Positions 15,431 through 23,490 of a stretch of DNA of 43,623 nt are shown here, piece by piece (position 1 is the stretch's first letter; each line of letters begins with the position of its first letter). The DNA comes from a virus: positions 1 through 43,623 of IMG/VR virus record IMGVR_UViG_3300005471_000028; one strand, given 5' to 3'. Under the pieces are notes generated by a model that was given only the letters and a program-made list of their open reading frames with translations, was not told where the DNA came from and did no database searches. Both the position numbers and the translations under genes were made by a program.

Positions 15431-15838
15431 TTAAAACGTCGCCCCCGTCGCGCGGATGTCGATGTAGAACACGCCATCCGTCGTCAGGCTGTAGCCCAGC
15501 CTCGTGATGTAGTTCCCGCTGCCGACGTCGGCCTGCAGACCCACGCCGCCGGCGGTCGTGTGCACCCAGTAGTGAATCTTCGCGGTCGTCGCGCCGATGT
15601 TGATGGCCGCCCCATTCGCGGCTTTCAAGCCAGGCTGTCCGGCCGCGCCGCCGGTCAGCATGACCCCGGTCGCGGCGGCTTCCGCGGCGGTGCCGTCGCT
15701 TTGCGCCAGCCACGCCCGCCCGTCCGCGGCCTTGGTGTACACGGCCTGCCCCGCCGTGACCGTCTCGCCGATCACGACTTGCTCGACGTTTCCGCTGACG
15801 AAGGTGACGTTTGTTGCTGTGACTGACAGAGCGGCCAT
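15431..15838 (-). CDS. Decoration/capsid-cement-like structural protein
   Basis: The protein has 135 residues. It contains EQVVIGETVTAGQAVYTKAA and GTAAEAAATGVMLTGGAAGQ, the hallmark of small beta-barrel cement-type proteins (DUF2190-like). Unusually it lies just before the tail tube gene rather than next to the capsid gene. A C-terminal part (NYITRLGYSLTTDGVFYIDI) resembles beta-sandwich ends of such proteins. It could decorate head or tail tube; the location favours the tail, the family favours the head. Confidence 0.65.
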   Translation of the reverse strand: MAALSVTATNVTFVSGNVEQVVIGETVTAGQAVYTKAADGRAWLAQSDGTAAEAAATGVMLTGGAAGQPGLKAANGAAINIGATTAKIHYWVHTTAGGVGLQADVGSGNYITRLGYSLTTDGVFYIDIRATGATF

Positions 15839-15842
15839 TCGC

Positions 15843-16094
15843 TTATCTCCCTAGTTCAAGTCGTTCCTGACACCCCACACACACCGTCACGCCGCCCATC
15901 AGCGGCCGTCCCGCGTCGGGATCGCGGAGCACGCACCGCTCCTCGGGGATCCCAACACAGCGGTCCGGGACCGACGGCGCACTCGTCGCCGGCGCCGGGA
16001 TCGTGAGCGCATGCCGTGCGGCCTCCACCTGCGCGAGGAGCAGCTGCAACGAGGCCGCGATCGCGTCGAGATGCTTCGCGAGCAGCGCGCTCAC
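15843..16094 (-). CDS. Small hypothetical protein with four cysteines
   Basis: The protein has 83 residues. An N-terminal amphipathic helix (AKHLDAIAASLQLLLAQVEA) is followed by a Pro/Ala linker and a Cys part (RCVGIPEERCVL ... VCVGCQERL) that may bind zinc. Its start overlaps the tail-terminator stop by ATGA. No known family; it may be a chaperone or minor factor in tail completion. Confidence 0.55.
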   Translation of the reverse strand: MSALLAKHLDAIAASLQLLLAQVEAARHALTIPAPATSAPSVPDRCVGIPEERCVLRDPDAGRPLMGGVTVCVGCQERLELGR

Positions 16095-16507
16095 TGATGC
16101 ACCCGCACGCGATACTCATCGACCAGATGCCGCGTCTCGATCTTTTCGATCGCTTCCACCATCACGCGACTGGACTCGAGCGCCACTAGCGCCGTCGGAT
16201 ACCCCGTGACCGTCAACGCCTGAAAGTTCAGCAAAGCCGCGATCTGTTCGGAAATCTGCAGCGCTTCGGTCTCGCCCTGATACCGGCTGTAGATGTGGAG
16301 CCGGATGATCGTGTTCCACCCGATCCCACTGCTCGCCCCGCCGCAGGTGTGCCACGGCACCACGCTCGCCCGGGAAATCAGCACATGCGGATACGCCTGC
16401 CCGTCCGGGACATCGTTGTGAATCCCGCCGGTCGCCAAGGCCGCCAGCGTGCTGTCCGCGACCAGCACCGCATAGATCGCCGTCTGCACGACGCGAATCG
16501 CCGACAC
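16091..16507 (-). CDS. Tail terminator / completion protein (DUF3168-like)
   Basis: The protein has 138 residues. It shows the DUF3168 pattern: an N-terminal helix (VVQTAIYAVLVADSTLAAL), IHNDVPDGQAYPHVLI, then IIRLHIYSRYQGETEALQIS and LNFQALTV. Family members cap the tail tube and join it to the head-completion complex, like lambda gpU or SPP1 gp17. The neighbours (gp10-like, adaptor, connector) form the usual neck cassette in the expected order. Confidence 0.85.
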   Translation of the reverse strand: MSAIRVVQTAIYAVLVADSTLAALATGGIHNDVPDGQAYPHVLISRASVVPWHTCGGASSGIGWNTIIRLHIYSRYQGETEALQISEQIAALLNFQALTVTGYPTALVALESSRVMVEAIEKIETRHLVDEYRVRVHQ

Positions 16508-16950
16508 TAGACAGTCCCCGCGCCGCCACTGAGATCCCGATCCATCCGCTGAAGCGCCTGCGTCACCCGCTTGCGAAAGTCCGCGTCTTCGTCTTCGGCC
16601 GCCGGTCGCATGAACGGCTGCGCGTTCGGGCGGTATTCGTTGAACACCGCCACATCCGCGATCGAGGCCTCGGAGCCTGGCGCCGCGGGCTCGGTCGCCT
16701 CGATAAAGCCCACCATAGCCGCCTGGCCGCGCCGCTTATACGTAATCGCCTGCTTGACGTGCGGCGCGTCCGGGCCTTCGGGCGCGAGGTGCCGCATCCG
16801 GTTCGCCATCGAAAACGCCGTCTTCTCCACCGCATCCGCGAGATACGCCCGCGCGATCCGCGGCGTCTCTTTCAGGAAGCGCGCGAACGAGCCACCCACG
16901 TCCTCGAGCACGATGCCCCTGCCGCCGCCGATAAACGTGCGTCTCCCCAT
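16507..16950 (-). CDS. HK97 gp10-like neck protein
   Basis: The protein has 147 residues. Helical FARFLKETPRIARAYLADAV and TAFSMANRMRHLAPEGPDAP, followed by ITYKRRGQAAMVGFIEATEP and VAVFNEYRPNAQPFMRPAAE, match the HK97-gp10 family (fold around RxxAP...G.LR..I...FLRPA). It takes part in joining head to tail. It overlaps the tail-terminator gene by one base in TAATG-like fashion at 16507. Confidence 0.85.
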   Translation of the reverse strand: MGRRTFIGGGRGIVLEDVGGSFARFLKETPRIARAYLADAVEKTAFSMANRMRHLAPEGPDAPHVKQAITYKRRGQAAMVGFIEATEPAAPGSEASIADVAVFNEYRPNAQPFMRPAAEDEDADFRKRVTQALQRMDRDLSGGAGTV

Positions 16951-16953
16951 GAC

Positions 16954-17316
16954 CTACGTCTTCGCCGCGTTGGCACAGTGCGCGACGAGGGTTTTGTTCT
17001 TCAGCCCGGGGTTCTCCACCGCAAACACCTTCAACGTCAGATGCGGCGTCACGATCCGCAGCCCCACGCCACTGGTAAACCGCTCGACCACCGCTGCCTT
17101 GTACGGGCCTTCCGCTTCATAGAGCAGCACGGCGTCCGTCTCATTCGGGACAATCGGGACGACCGTCACCTTCGCCCACCACGATCCGAAGATCGTCCAC
17201 GTCGGCTCCGCGCGCCCGCCCATCGCATCCGTGGTCGGGGTCGCATACTGCAAGGCACACCGGACGCCGCGATCCCCGGCAGTTGGCCATGCGGTCGACG
17301 GTCGCGGCTGCGCCAT
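16954..17316 (-). CDS. Head-tail adaptor (head closure) protein
   Basis: The protein has 120 residues. It begins with a Pro-rich segment, then CALQYATPTTDAMGGRAEPT, WTIFGSWWAKVTVV and the barrel strands RIVTPHLTLKVFAVENPG. This is the SPP1 gp16 / HK97 gp7-8 style adaptor that closes the connector pore after packaging. It lies between the gp10-like gene and the connector, where such genes belong. Confidence 0.75.
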   Translation of the reverse strand: MAQPRPSTAWPTAGDRGVRCALQYATPTTDAMGGRAEPTWTIFGSWWAKVTVVPIVPNETDAVLLYEAEGPYKAAVVERFTSGVGLRIVTPHLTLKVFAVENPGLKNKTLVAHCANAAKT

Positions 17317-17317
17317 G

Positions 17318-18262
17318 TCAGAACGCCCGGTACGGCCACAACAGCGCCTCGACGGTCTCCGGCACGACCACGGCGGAGGTGCCGACGCCGACGATCACCC
17401 GCTCGCGATTGAGATACCAATGCCCAATCACCAACTTCATGCCGGCCTTGATCGAATCCGGCACGCTCGACGCCGCCGCCCCGTAGCCTGCGACAAACCG
17501 CACCGTCACCGCGTTCATCTGCGCGCGGGTCACCGGGTAGTACTGCGCGTAGGCCGGCGCGATCCGTGCCCGCTGGCTCTTCGGGCCCGTCGGGAGATCG
17601 GTCTGGTAGTACGCGCTGGACCAGGTCTGCGACGATCCCGCCGTGTCGGTGTAGGTAATGCTCGTCACCGACGACACCCCGGCGACGGGAATCTCCAGCA
17701 CGCCACAGGGAAACGCGTCGAGCGTCCAGTCCCAGGTCTGCGTGAGGAGGGCGCGCCGGCAGAAGCTTTCGACGTACTCCCGCGCCGCGGCGCGCAACGC
17801 AATCAGGTACGGGTCTTCGGTCGTATTCGTGGTGGGCAGCGACGCGCCCAACCCGCTGTCGGCCGTGTTGTCGGTGTAGACGGTGGTCGTGTTGTCGGCC
17901 AGCGTCGTCAGCAGCTTGTAGGAGGTCCCCGCCGCTTCGGTGCGGTACACCTTGCGCGCCGTCACGGCACTGCCGCCCAAGGGCATCGCGCTGAGCGCGA
18001 CTTTGCCATTCACCGCTTTGTCGACGACGGTGACGGCACTGGAGATCGCCCCGCCGTCGGTTTCGCCATCGGCCGTGACAAACGTCACGCGATAGCGATG
18101 GGCCCCGTTGTCGACGTTGCCCGCGATCGCGGGACTGGCGAGCGCGACCGTCGGCGCCCCCGGCGCCGGTTCGCCAAACGCGTCATCCAGACGCAAGTGA
18201 CTTTTGACTTCCGCGATCGTCAGGGGCTCGATCGTGGGTGGTGTGACCAGGGACAGCCCCAT
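17318..18262 (-). CDS. Head-tail connector (gp6-like) with inserted Fn3-like domain
   Basis: The protein has 314 residues, about 120 longer than usual. The connector fold is split: LTIAEVKSHLRLDDAF (about 14-29) and, after the insert, DPYLIALRAAAREYVESFCR, RALLTQTWDWTLDAFP, VTVRFVAGYG and IKAGMKLVIGHWYLNRE. The insert (about 30-148) is a beta-sandwich of Fn3/Ig type: HRYRVTFVTADGETDGGAIS, RKVYRTEAAGTSYKLLTTLA. The core forms the ring under the portal; the insert would project from the neck. Confidence is high for the core, moderate for the nature of the insert. Confidence 0.85.
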   Translation of the reverse strand: MGLSLVTPPTIEPLTIAEVKSHLRLDDAFGEPAPGAPTVALASPAIAGNVDNGAHRYRVTFVTADGETDGGAISSAVTVVDKAVNGKVALSAMPLGGSAVTARKVYRTEAAGTSYKLLTTLADNTTTVYTDNTADSGLGASLPTTNTTEDPYLIALRAAAREYVESFCRRALLTQTWDWTLDAFPCGVLEIPVAGVSSVTSITYTDTAGSSQTWSSAYYQTDLPTGPKSQRARIAPAYAQYYPVTRAQMNAVTVRFVAGYGAAASSVPDSIKAGMKLVIGHWYLNRERVIVGVGTSAVVVPETVEALLWPYRAF

Positions 18263-18265
18263 CGA

Positions 18266-19246
18266 TCACCGCTTGGCCCACGTCCCAAACCGCCGGATCC
18301 CGCACTGCAGCGACGCCGTCGTGGTCGTGTTGACCATCTGGAAGACCGGCTTGTGCGCCACCGTCGTCGTCAGCGCCAGGAGCTTCGTCGCGATGAGCGC
18401 CTTGTCCTGGAAGCAATACATGTTGCCGGCGGTGTCAATCTCCACGCGCAGGCGCGTGTACGTCGCCGCGGCGGGGAAGGTCGAGGCGACATCACACGCC
18501 GCATTCGCCGCCGTCTCGGTCGCCGCCGCATTCGCCTTGTTCTGGAACGCGAACAGTGTCGACGCCGCCGTCATGCGCGAGTCCATGATGAGGCCCGCCA
18601 GGTTGTCGCCTGCCGTGCCGACCGCGCTGAAGGTCAGCGTGGTGGTCAACCCCGTGAGAATCGGATCGAGCGCCTCTTCCTGCGCGCCGTTCGCATCGCC
18701 TTGGAACGCGAGAATGAACGCCCGGGTCACGATGTCGGTGATGCCCGTGAGGGTGATGTCCACGACCATCACGCCGTTGGTGGCGGGTTTCCATAACCCT
18801 GCCGTGCCCCCGAGCCCGAGCGACGACGAGTGATTCGTCTCGTTGGTCGTGCCGAACGTCAGCAGGGGTCCGCCGATCGGATACGACACGGTCATCGCCG
18901 TATCCGCGTCGTTCACTTCAATCCCTTGCCCGAAGTACTTCACGCCGTTGCCGTCGATGCTGTTGTCGGTCGTCGCGGAGCCGGCCCGCCCCGTGGCGCC
19001 GTTCCAATCGGTATTGAGGCCCACGAGCCCCTGCTGATTGAACGTGACCGGGGTCCAGTAGGGCGCGGCCAACGTGCCTTCGTTGACGAACACGACGCCC
19101 GACCCGGTATCGCGAATCAGGCAGCCCGGCGCGGCATAGGACCCGGCGCCCGCGCCCGCCGTGCCCGAGATCGGAAAGCCCGACACCGGCAGAACCACCG
19201 ACATGTCGCCGTCGACCTGTGCGGTCGGAACGTTCAGATGTGCCAT
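18266..19246 (-). CDS. Large beta-rich structural protein
   Basis: The protein has 326 residues. It opens with VDGDMSVVLPVSGFPISGTA and a Gly-rich region, continues with beta-rich stretches (VMVVDITLTGITDIVTRAFI, TYTRLRVEIDTAGNMYCFQD) and ends in CGIRRFGTWAKR. No named domain is evident. Its place between the capsid and connector genes suggests a head-surface or head-fibre component. Similar two-gene insertions are uncommon in HK97-type cassettes. Confidence 0.6.
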   Translation of the reverse strand: MAHLNVPTAQVDGDMSVVLPVSGFPISGTAGAGAGSYAAPGCLIRDTGSGVVFVNEGTLAAPYWTPVTFNQQGLVGLNTDWNGATGRAGSATTDNSIDGNGVKYFGQGIEVNDADTAMTVSYPIGGPLLTFGTTNETNHSSSLGLGGTAGLWKPATNGVMVVDITLTGITDIVTRAFILAFQGDANGAQEEALDPILTGLTTTLTFSAVGTAGDNLAGLIMDSRMTAASTLFAFQNKANAAATETAANAACDVASTFPAAATYTRLRVEIDTAGNMYCFQDKALIATKLLALTTTVAHKPVFQMVNTTTTASLQCGIRRFGTWAKR

Positions 19247-19257
19247 CGGTCAGGCTC

Positions 19258-19731
19258 CTACAGGATGGACGGCAGGCCGCCGTTGCTCGCGTAGCGCGGC
19301 GAGACGATGACGCCAATCGAGATGTTCTGCGTCGACGCGCTGCCCGCGATCTCGAGCGTGACGTACGGCGTCGCATCGGCGATCGCCTGGGCGTCGATTT
19401 CGACGATCAGGAGCTTGTGGTCGTAGGTCGCGGCCGTCAGGGTCAGCCCGGTGCTGGCGACGGCCACGGCCGCCGCTTGCGTGTCGGACAGCGCGACGGT
19501 CGTATCCGCGCCGGCCAACCGGTAGCTGAAGGCGATCGCGGTCGTCTTGGTCGCCGTCGCCGCCCCGACGTACACCTTGAGGGCGTCGTCGGCGGTGATG
19601 CTGCCGAAGTTCAGCAGGAAGCACATCTCGTGCACCTTGCCGGCGTGGATGGACTTCGTATCGACGCCGGCCGTCGTGACGTCGGCCGACTCGGTCAGCG
19701 AGAAAATCTTGTACCGTTCACTGAATCGCAT
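19258..19731 (-). CDS. Beta-rich structural protein after the capsid gene
   Basis: The protein has 157 residues. It looks like a virion component: FSLTESADVTTAGVDTKSIH, KVHEMCFLLNFGSITADDAL, TTAIAFSYRLAGADTTVALS. The pattern of an Ala/Thr-rich sandwich resembles small phage proteins that bind the head surface or form knobs. It directly follows the major capsid gene with a nine-base gap, so it is likely produced in quantity. Confidence 0.6.
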   Translation of the reverse strand: MRFSERYKIFSLTESADVTTAGVDTKSIHAGKVHEMCFLLNFGSITADDALKVYVGAATATKTTAIAFSYRLAGADTTVALSDTQAAAVAVASTGLTLTAATYDHKLLIVEIDAQAIADATPYVTLEIAGSASTQNISIGVIVSPRYASNGGLPSIL

Positions 19732-19740
19732 GTCGTCTCC

Positions 19741-21087
19741 TTACGCTCGGGTCTGCAGCACGATGAACGGCGACTGTGTGCCGGTGCCTTTGAACGGCGT
19801 GATCGCCGCGCGCGGGACCGGTTGCCCATCGACGCGATAGAAGGCGCGGAACGCCTGCTCGCCTTGCGCGAAGTAGACGTGCATCGAGGACGCCTGCTCG
19901 ACCCCGCCTTTGCGAATCAGGCGGTACTGCTTGAGGTCGGTCAGCGAAATGTCACCGACGGTGCCCAGCGCTTCGGCGTACTCCACGGTGACGACGTCGG
20001 CGCCGTACATCGAGAGCACGTTCTTGGGCCCGTAGTTCACGAAACGCGGCGTAACGCCGGACGTGCCGACCGGCTGAAAGAGGTTGTCGAGCTGCGTGCG
20101 CGTCTCTTTGTTGACGAGCCAGACCGCGGTCGCCTCTGAGGCATCCGGGAGGCGCGCCCACATCTTCCCGAGGTTCGCGGTCACGATCGTCGCCGCCGTC
20201 TGACCGCTCTCTTTGGCGATCGAGATCAGGCAGGGCGCATTGAGGAACCCCAGTGGGGCACTCGAGCCGTTCCCGCGCACGATCTTGTTTTCCACCTGGA
20301 AGACCAGCTCGCGTTCGAACGAGGCCTCGAGCTCGCCGCCCAGGCCGATCGCGTCGCTGATCAGCTCGTCGGTCATCACGCCCAAGGCGCCGACTTTGCG
20401 GAGCTTCATCTCCATCCGCGCCAGCTTGAACATGCTGGCCGTGGGCGCCGTGCCCTCATCGACCCAGTACCCGAGGACGCCGCCCTGGCGCGAGCTGTCC
20501 GCGCGCGAGGTTTCGTCGAACAGGTTGTAGGCGATGGAATTGCCGGTGATGGACCGCGCGTCGACGCGGCTGAGAATCTTGCCTTGCTCGAACATGGTCC
20601 GCTCGATCCCCGGCGCGACTTCGCGCGGGACGGCAAACCCGAGGCTCGAATCGACTTGTGTGCCGGCGCCGGTCGCCGCCGCGTAGAGGCGCGGGTCGAT
20701 CTCGTGCGTCGTGGTCGCCGCTTTCACGGCCATCGCAAACGCGCCCAGCGCGGCATGTCGGGCTTCGGCTTTCGCCAAAGGTGTGGCGTCCGCCTCGATC
20801 GTGGGACCCCAAGGCGCCAGCGTGGCATGGTCGGTCCCCGGCTCGACGCGCTGGCCCTGCCGGCGCTCGTCGTCCGCGAACCGCTCGGCGCGGGCCAGGT
20901 CCGTGGCCACGACGGCCGCGGTCGCCGCGAGCGCGTCGAGCTCGGTCTCGAGGGCATCGAGTCGCGTGCTCTGCTCCGGCGTCCGCTTCTCGGCGGCGAT
21001 CGCCATGAGCCTGCGGCCCTCGGCCTTGAGATCGGCCTGCGCCTTGTCGTTGTCGGCCTTTGCCTGCCGCAACTGCTTAATGTTCAT
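19741..21087 (-). CDS. Major capsid protein, HK97 fold
   Basis: The protein has 448 residues from ATG 21087 with AGGAG seven bases upstream; longer reading to 21213 only crosses the hairpin element. Residues 1-85 form a charged coiled coil (delta domain, scaffold) rich in Ala and Glu. The shell domain follows: ILSRVDARSITGNSIAYNLF, ADSSRQGGVLGYWVDEGTAP, ELISDAIGLGGELEASFERE, GSSAPLGFLNAPCLISIAKE, FRAFYRVDGQPV. These are typical HK97-family landmarks. The S49 protease upstream presumably removes the delta domain. Confidence 0.93.
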   Translation of the reverse strand: MNIKQLRQAKADNDKAQADLKAEGRRLMAIAAEKRTPEQSTRLDALETELDALAATAAVVATDLARAERFADDERRQGQRVEPGTDHATLAPWGPTIEADATPLAKAEARHAALGAFAMAVKAATTTHEIDPRLYAAATGAGTQVDSSLGFAVPREVAPGIERTMFEQGKILSRVDARSITGNSIAYNLFDETSRADSSRQGGVLGYWVDEGTAPTASMFKLARMEMKLRKVGALGVMTDELISDAIGLGGELEASFERELVFQVENKIVRGNGSSAPLGFLNAPCLISIAKESGQTAATIVTANLGKMWARLPDASEATAVWLVNKETRTQLDNLFQPVGTSGVTPRFVNYGPKNVLSMYGADVVTVEYAEALGTVGDISLTDLKQYRLIRKGGVEQASSMHVYFAQGEQAFRAFYRVDGQPVPRAAITPFKGTGTQSPFIVLQTRA

Positions 21088-21101
21088 GTCGTCTCCTGGC
21101 C

Positions 21102-21186
21102 ACAAAAGAAAAGGGCCGTGTTCAGCGAGCGTCGCGGCCGTCGCGCATGACACGCGGCTCCGCACCCACTCGATGAACACGGCCCT
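21102..21186 (-). terminator. Long-stem terminator-like attenuator before the capsid gene
   Basis: On the minus strand a 13-bp perfect stem (21174-21186 with 21112-21124), one mismatch and a further 6-bp stem (21167-21172 with 21126-21131) enclose a GC-rich loop. The stem is followed by TTTTCTTTTG (21102-21111), then the capsid ribosome site. This has the form of an intrinsic terminator placed 15 bases ahead of a highly expressed gene, so attenuation, antitermination or transcript processing is likely. Confidence 0.65.
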
Positions 21187-21240
21187 CAACGGAGGTCCGT
21201 CTTCTGGCTCCAAGTATCGGCCCCGCGCGGCCGCGGGGAT

Positions 21241-21423
21241 TTAAATTCCGACGGAAAATCGCAGCGCGAGAATGCTCCGGGCGAGTCGCTGCACTGGAAT
21301 GTCGAGTCGCAGCGCCTCTCGACAGAGCGCGTCAATGAGCGTGACGGGCAAGCGCACCGCGAACCGCTCCATCGGCGGGTCCACGCCGCGGGGTCGGCCG
21401 CGCTTGCGGCGCGCAGGGACCAT
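21241..21423 (-). CDS. Ribbon-helix-helix DNA-binding protein
   Basis: The protein has 60 residues from ATG 21423, overlapping the protease stop as TGATG. A basic arm (ARRKRGRPRG) precedes ERFAVRLPVTLIDALCREAL and RLDIPVQRLARSILALRF, the strand-helix-helix plan of Arc/CopG-type repressors that bind operator DNA as dimers. A regulator wedged between head protease and capsid genes is unusual. It lies just before the hairpin at 21112-21186 and may control that junction. Confidence 0.65.
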   Translation of the reverse strand: MVPARRKRGRPRGVDPPMERFAVRLPVTLIDALCREALRLDIPVQRLARSILALRFSVGI

Positions 21424-22466
21424 CAGAAGCGCTCGAGCCTCCGGCGCCGATCCGCGTCGCCCATGGCATCGAATGCCGTGAACGGCTGCGACCAGACATG
21501 GCACGCAGGCGTGAACGTCGGCGGATCGTCAGGCGACCACCTGGCATTGATGGCGCAGTGCATGGGATTTGTGGTCTCGCAGGAGCAGGAGACGGGCTCC
21601 CCCTGATCGATAGCTTCCCCGCGCAGTCCGGCTGGCTGCTGACGGCCCGTGAGCCGGCCGACCGTCTCGTCGAACGTCGCAATGCGGTCGATCATGCCGA
21701 GCTTCAGCCCCTCGGTCGCGGACACCACGCGGCCCTCCCCATACCCGTCGCGAATGACGGACGCCTTGACCTTGCGGCCGCGGGCGATGTCCGCCGTCAT
21801 CACGGCGTAGGCCTCGTCGACGCGCGCCTGTATCGCGGCCTTCGCCGCGTCACTCAGCGGACCGTACCCTTCATCCTTGAATTTCCCGGCCGAGATCACG
21901 GTCCTGGTCAGCCCGAACTTCGCGTCGGCTTTTGACGTGTCCAGGTGCGAGGTAATGACGCCCAGCGCGCCCACTTGCCCGCTCGGCGTCGACACGATCT
22001 CGTCGGCGCTGGCCGCGATCCAGTACCCCGCGGACGCGGCCAGGGCGTTCACGTGCGCCACGATGGGCTTCCGCCCGCGCGCGGCGAAAATCTCCGCCGC
22101 GAGCTCCGTCACCCCGGCGATCGTGCCGCCCGGCGTGTTGGTATCGATCAGGATCGCGGACACGTTGTCATCGGTGATCGCTTTCCGAAACATCGCCGAG
22201 AACCGTTCGGTCGACATCCCGCCGCTCATCTCCGACATCCCGCCCATCCGATGCGAGATCACCCCCTGCAACGGCAGAATCGCCACGGCGCCGCGCGTCA
22301 GCGACTCGGCGGGCTGCGGGTCGCCCAAACGGGCGCGCAGTTCCTCCGGCGTGAACTTGCCGCCCTCCATGTGGAATTGCAGGATCGCTTCGATCTCGTC
22401 GAGCGTGGATCGTTGAATCGCCCACGGCGTCTCGAGCACGAACCGGGCAACGTGTAGATACTTCAT
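21423..22466 (-). CDS. Head maturation protease, S49 (SppA/ClpP-like) family
   Basis: The protein has 347 residues from ATG 22466, with GAGGAG eight bases upstream and an ATGA overlap. The fold is clear: AVAILPLQGVISHRM, ILIDTNTPGGTIAGVTELA, then ALAASAGYWIAASADEI with the nucleophile Ser near residue 145, and AGKFKDEG carrying the expected catalytic Lys. Family members cut scaffold or capsid delta domains during head maturation. The C-terminal 55 residues (CSCETTNPMHC ...) form a Cys/Pro-rich tail not needed for the fold. Confidence 0.9.
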   Translation of the reverse strand: MKYLHVARFVLETPWAIQRSTLDEIEAILQFHMEGGKFTPEELRARLGDPQPAESLTRGAVAILPLQGVISHRMGGMSEMSGGMSTERFSAMFRKAITDDNVSAILIDTNTPGGTIAGVTELAAEIFAARGRKPIVAHVNALAASAGYWIAASADEIVSTPSGQVGALGVITSHLDTSKADAKFGLTRTVISAGKFKDEGYGPLSDAAKAAIQARVDEAYAVMTADIARGRKVKASVIRDGYGEGRVVSATEGLKLGMIDRIATFDETVGRLTGRQQPAGLRGEAIDQGEPVSCSCETTNPMHCAINARWSPDDPPTFTPACHVWSQPFTAFDAMGDADRRRRLERF

Positions 22467-23152
22467 GCAGCCATCTCCTCGAGGTCGAGTAATCCCAACA
22501 GGTACGCCTCTTCGTCTTCGTTCGTTGTCCCGGTGGCCGTGACACGCCCGATGCGCGACCGCAGCATCGGACAGCCCCGCACCACCGCGCGTCCGTTGAC
22601 CACGTGAGCGTCGTCGGGCTCGGTGGTCGATCTGCCGCGGTAGTGCCGCCACGTCCCGTCGTCGCTCCAGGTGATTTCCGCGACGGGATCCCCCTCCGCG
22701 AGCACCTCGCCCACCGCGCTCACAGCGGCGACACCAGCACTGTTGATGAGCGCCGAGCCCGTGTGCGTCGTGGTCCCGATCGCCGCGGCCGTCGCGACGC
22801 CGGCGACGGCCGTGAGCGCCGTGCCGGTCTGCGTCGTGGTCCCGATCGCCGCGGTCGTCGCCACGCCAGCGACGGCCGTGAGCGACGACCCGGCGACGCT
22901 CACCGTGCCAATCGCGGCTGTCGCGGCGACGCCCGTGACGGCCTTCAGCGCCGTGCCTGTGTGTGTCGTGGTCCCGATCGCCGCGGTCGCCGCCACGCCA
23001 GTCGCCGTCGCGGTGGCGCCACCCGTGACACTCGCCGTCCCGACCGCACACGTGGCGCTCACGCCGATCGCCGCGATCCGCACCTCGATCGGATTGGTGA
23101 GCGCGATGTTGTTGGGGTTCGCTTGCCCCTGACGGAGATAGATGTCGGTCAT
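22463..23152 (-). CDS. Tandem-repeat beta protein of the head region
   Basis: The protein has 229 residues. Residues about 25-155 are five to six copies of a 22-residue repeat of the form GVAATAAIGTTTHTGTAL, giving near-perfect 66-base repeats in the DNA. Such alternating short-strand repeats form beta-solenoid-like fibres in other phage virion proteins. The C-terminal domain (AEITWSDDGTWRHYRGRSTT, HVVNGRAVVRGCP) is different and may anchor it. It overlaps both neighbours by ATGA. A head fibre or spike is a reasonable guess. Confidence 0.65.
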   Translation of the reverse strand: MTDIYLRQGQANPNNIALTNPIEVRIAAIGVSATCAVGTASVTGGATATATGVAATAAIGTTTHTGTALKAVTGVAATAAIGTVSVAGSSLTAVAGVATTAAIGTTTQTGTALTAVAGVATAAAIGTTTHTGSALINSAGVAAVSAVGEVLAEGDPVAEITWSDDGTWRHYRGRSTTEPDDAHVVNGRAVVRGCPMLRSRIGRVTATGTTNEDEEAYLLGLLDLEEMAA

Positions 23153-23490
23153 GGCGCCCCGACCAAGGTGTTGGCTGTCGTCCCTGCCACGTCCGGACTC
23201 CCCGCTTTGTACGCGACTGCGTAGTGCGTCAGCGCGGGCGAGGCATTCACCAGGTAGTTCCCACTGGCATCCGACGTGGTCTGTGCGGCAATCGAGTTAT
23301 CCGCCGTGCGAAAGAGCACGATCGGACAACTCGCGAGCGCCGCGCCGGTCACGTCGCGGGTGACGCCAGTGATCAGATAGGGCAGCTCGAAATAGGGCGA
23401 CGTCGCATCAACGAACGTCCGCACCGTCGGCAGCGTCCGCGCGACGTTGGGAATGCCCGTCTGTTGTGCGCAGCCCTGGAAGGTCGGCAT
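23149..23490 (-). CDS. Small structural protein with a carboxypeptidase-regulatory-like fold
   Basis: The protein has 113 residues; ATG 23490 overlaps the upstream stop as TGATG. The core, GVTRDVTGAALASCPIVLFR and TTSDASGNYLVNASPALTHY, followed by AVAYKAGSPDVAG, matches the Ig-like regulatory/transthyretin-like fold (DVTG..L....V.L.......T..DG.Y). These domains decorate heads or fibres. It belongs to the four-gene block between portal and protease. Confidence 0.65.
   Translation of the reverse strand: MPTFQGCAQQTGIPNVARTLPTVRTFVDATSPYFELPYLITGVTRDVTGAALASCPIVLFRTADNSIAAQTTSDASGNYLVNASPALTHYAVAYKAGSPDVAGTTANTLVGAP

Noticed and set aside
21088-21213. N-terminal extension of the major capsid protein to 21213
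   Set aside because: The extra 42 residues are coded by the hairpin element, and ATG 21087 has a good ribosome site and a typical delta-domain start.
22700-23100. Regular 66-base repeats resembling a CRISPR array
   Set aside because: The repeats are contiguous without unique spacers, are in frame and encode 22-residue protein repeats.
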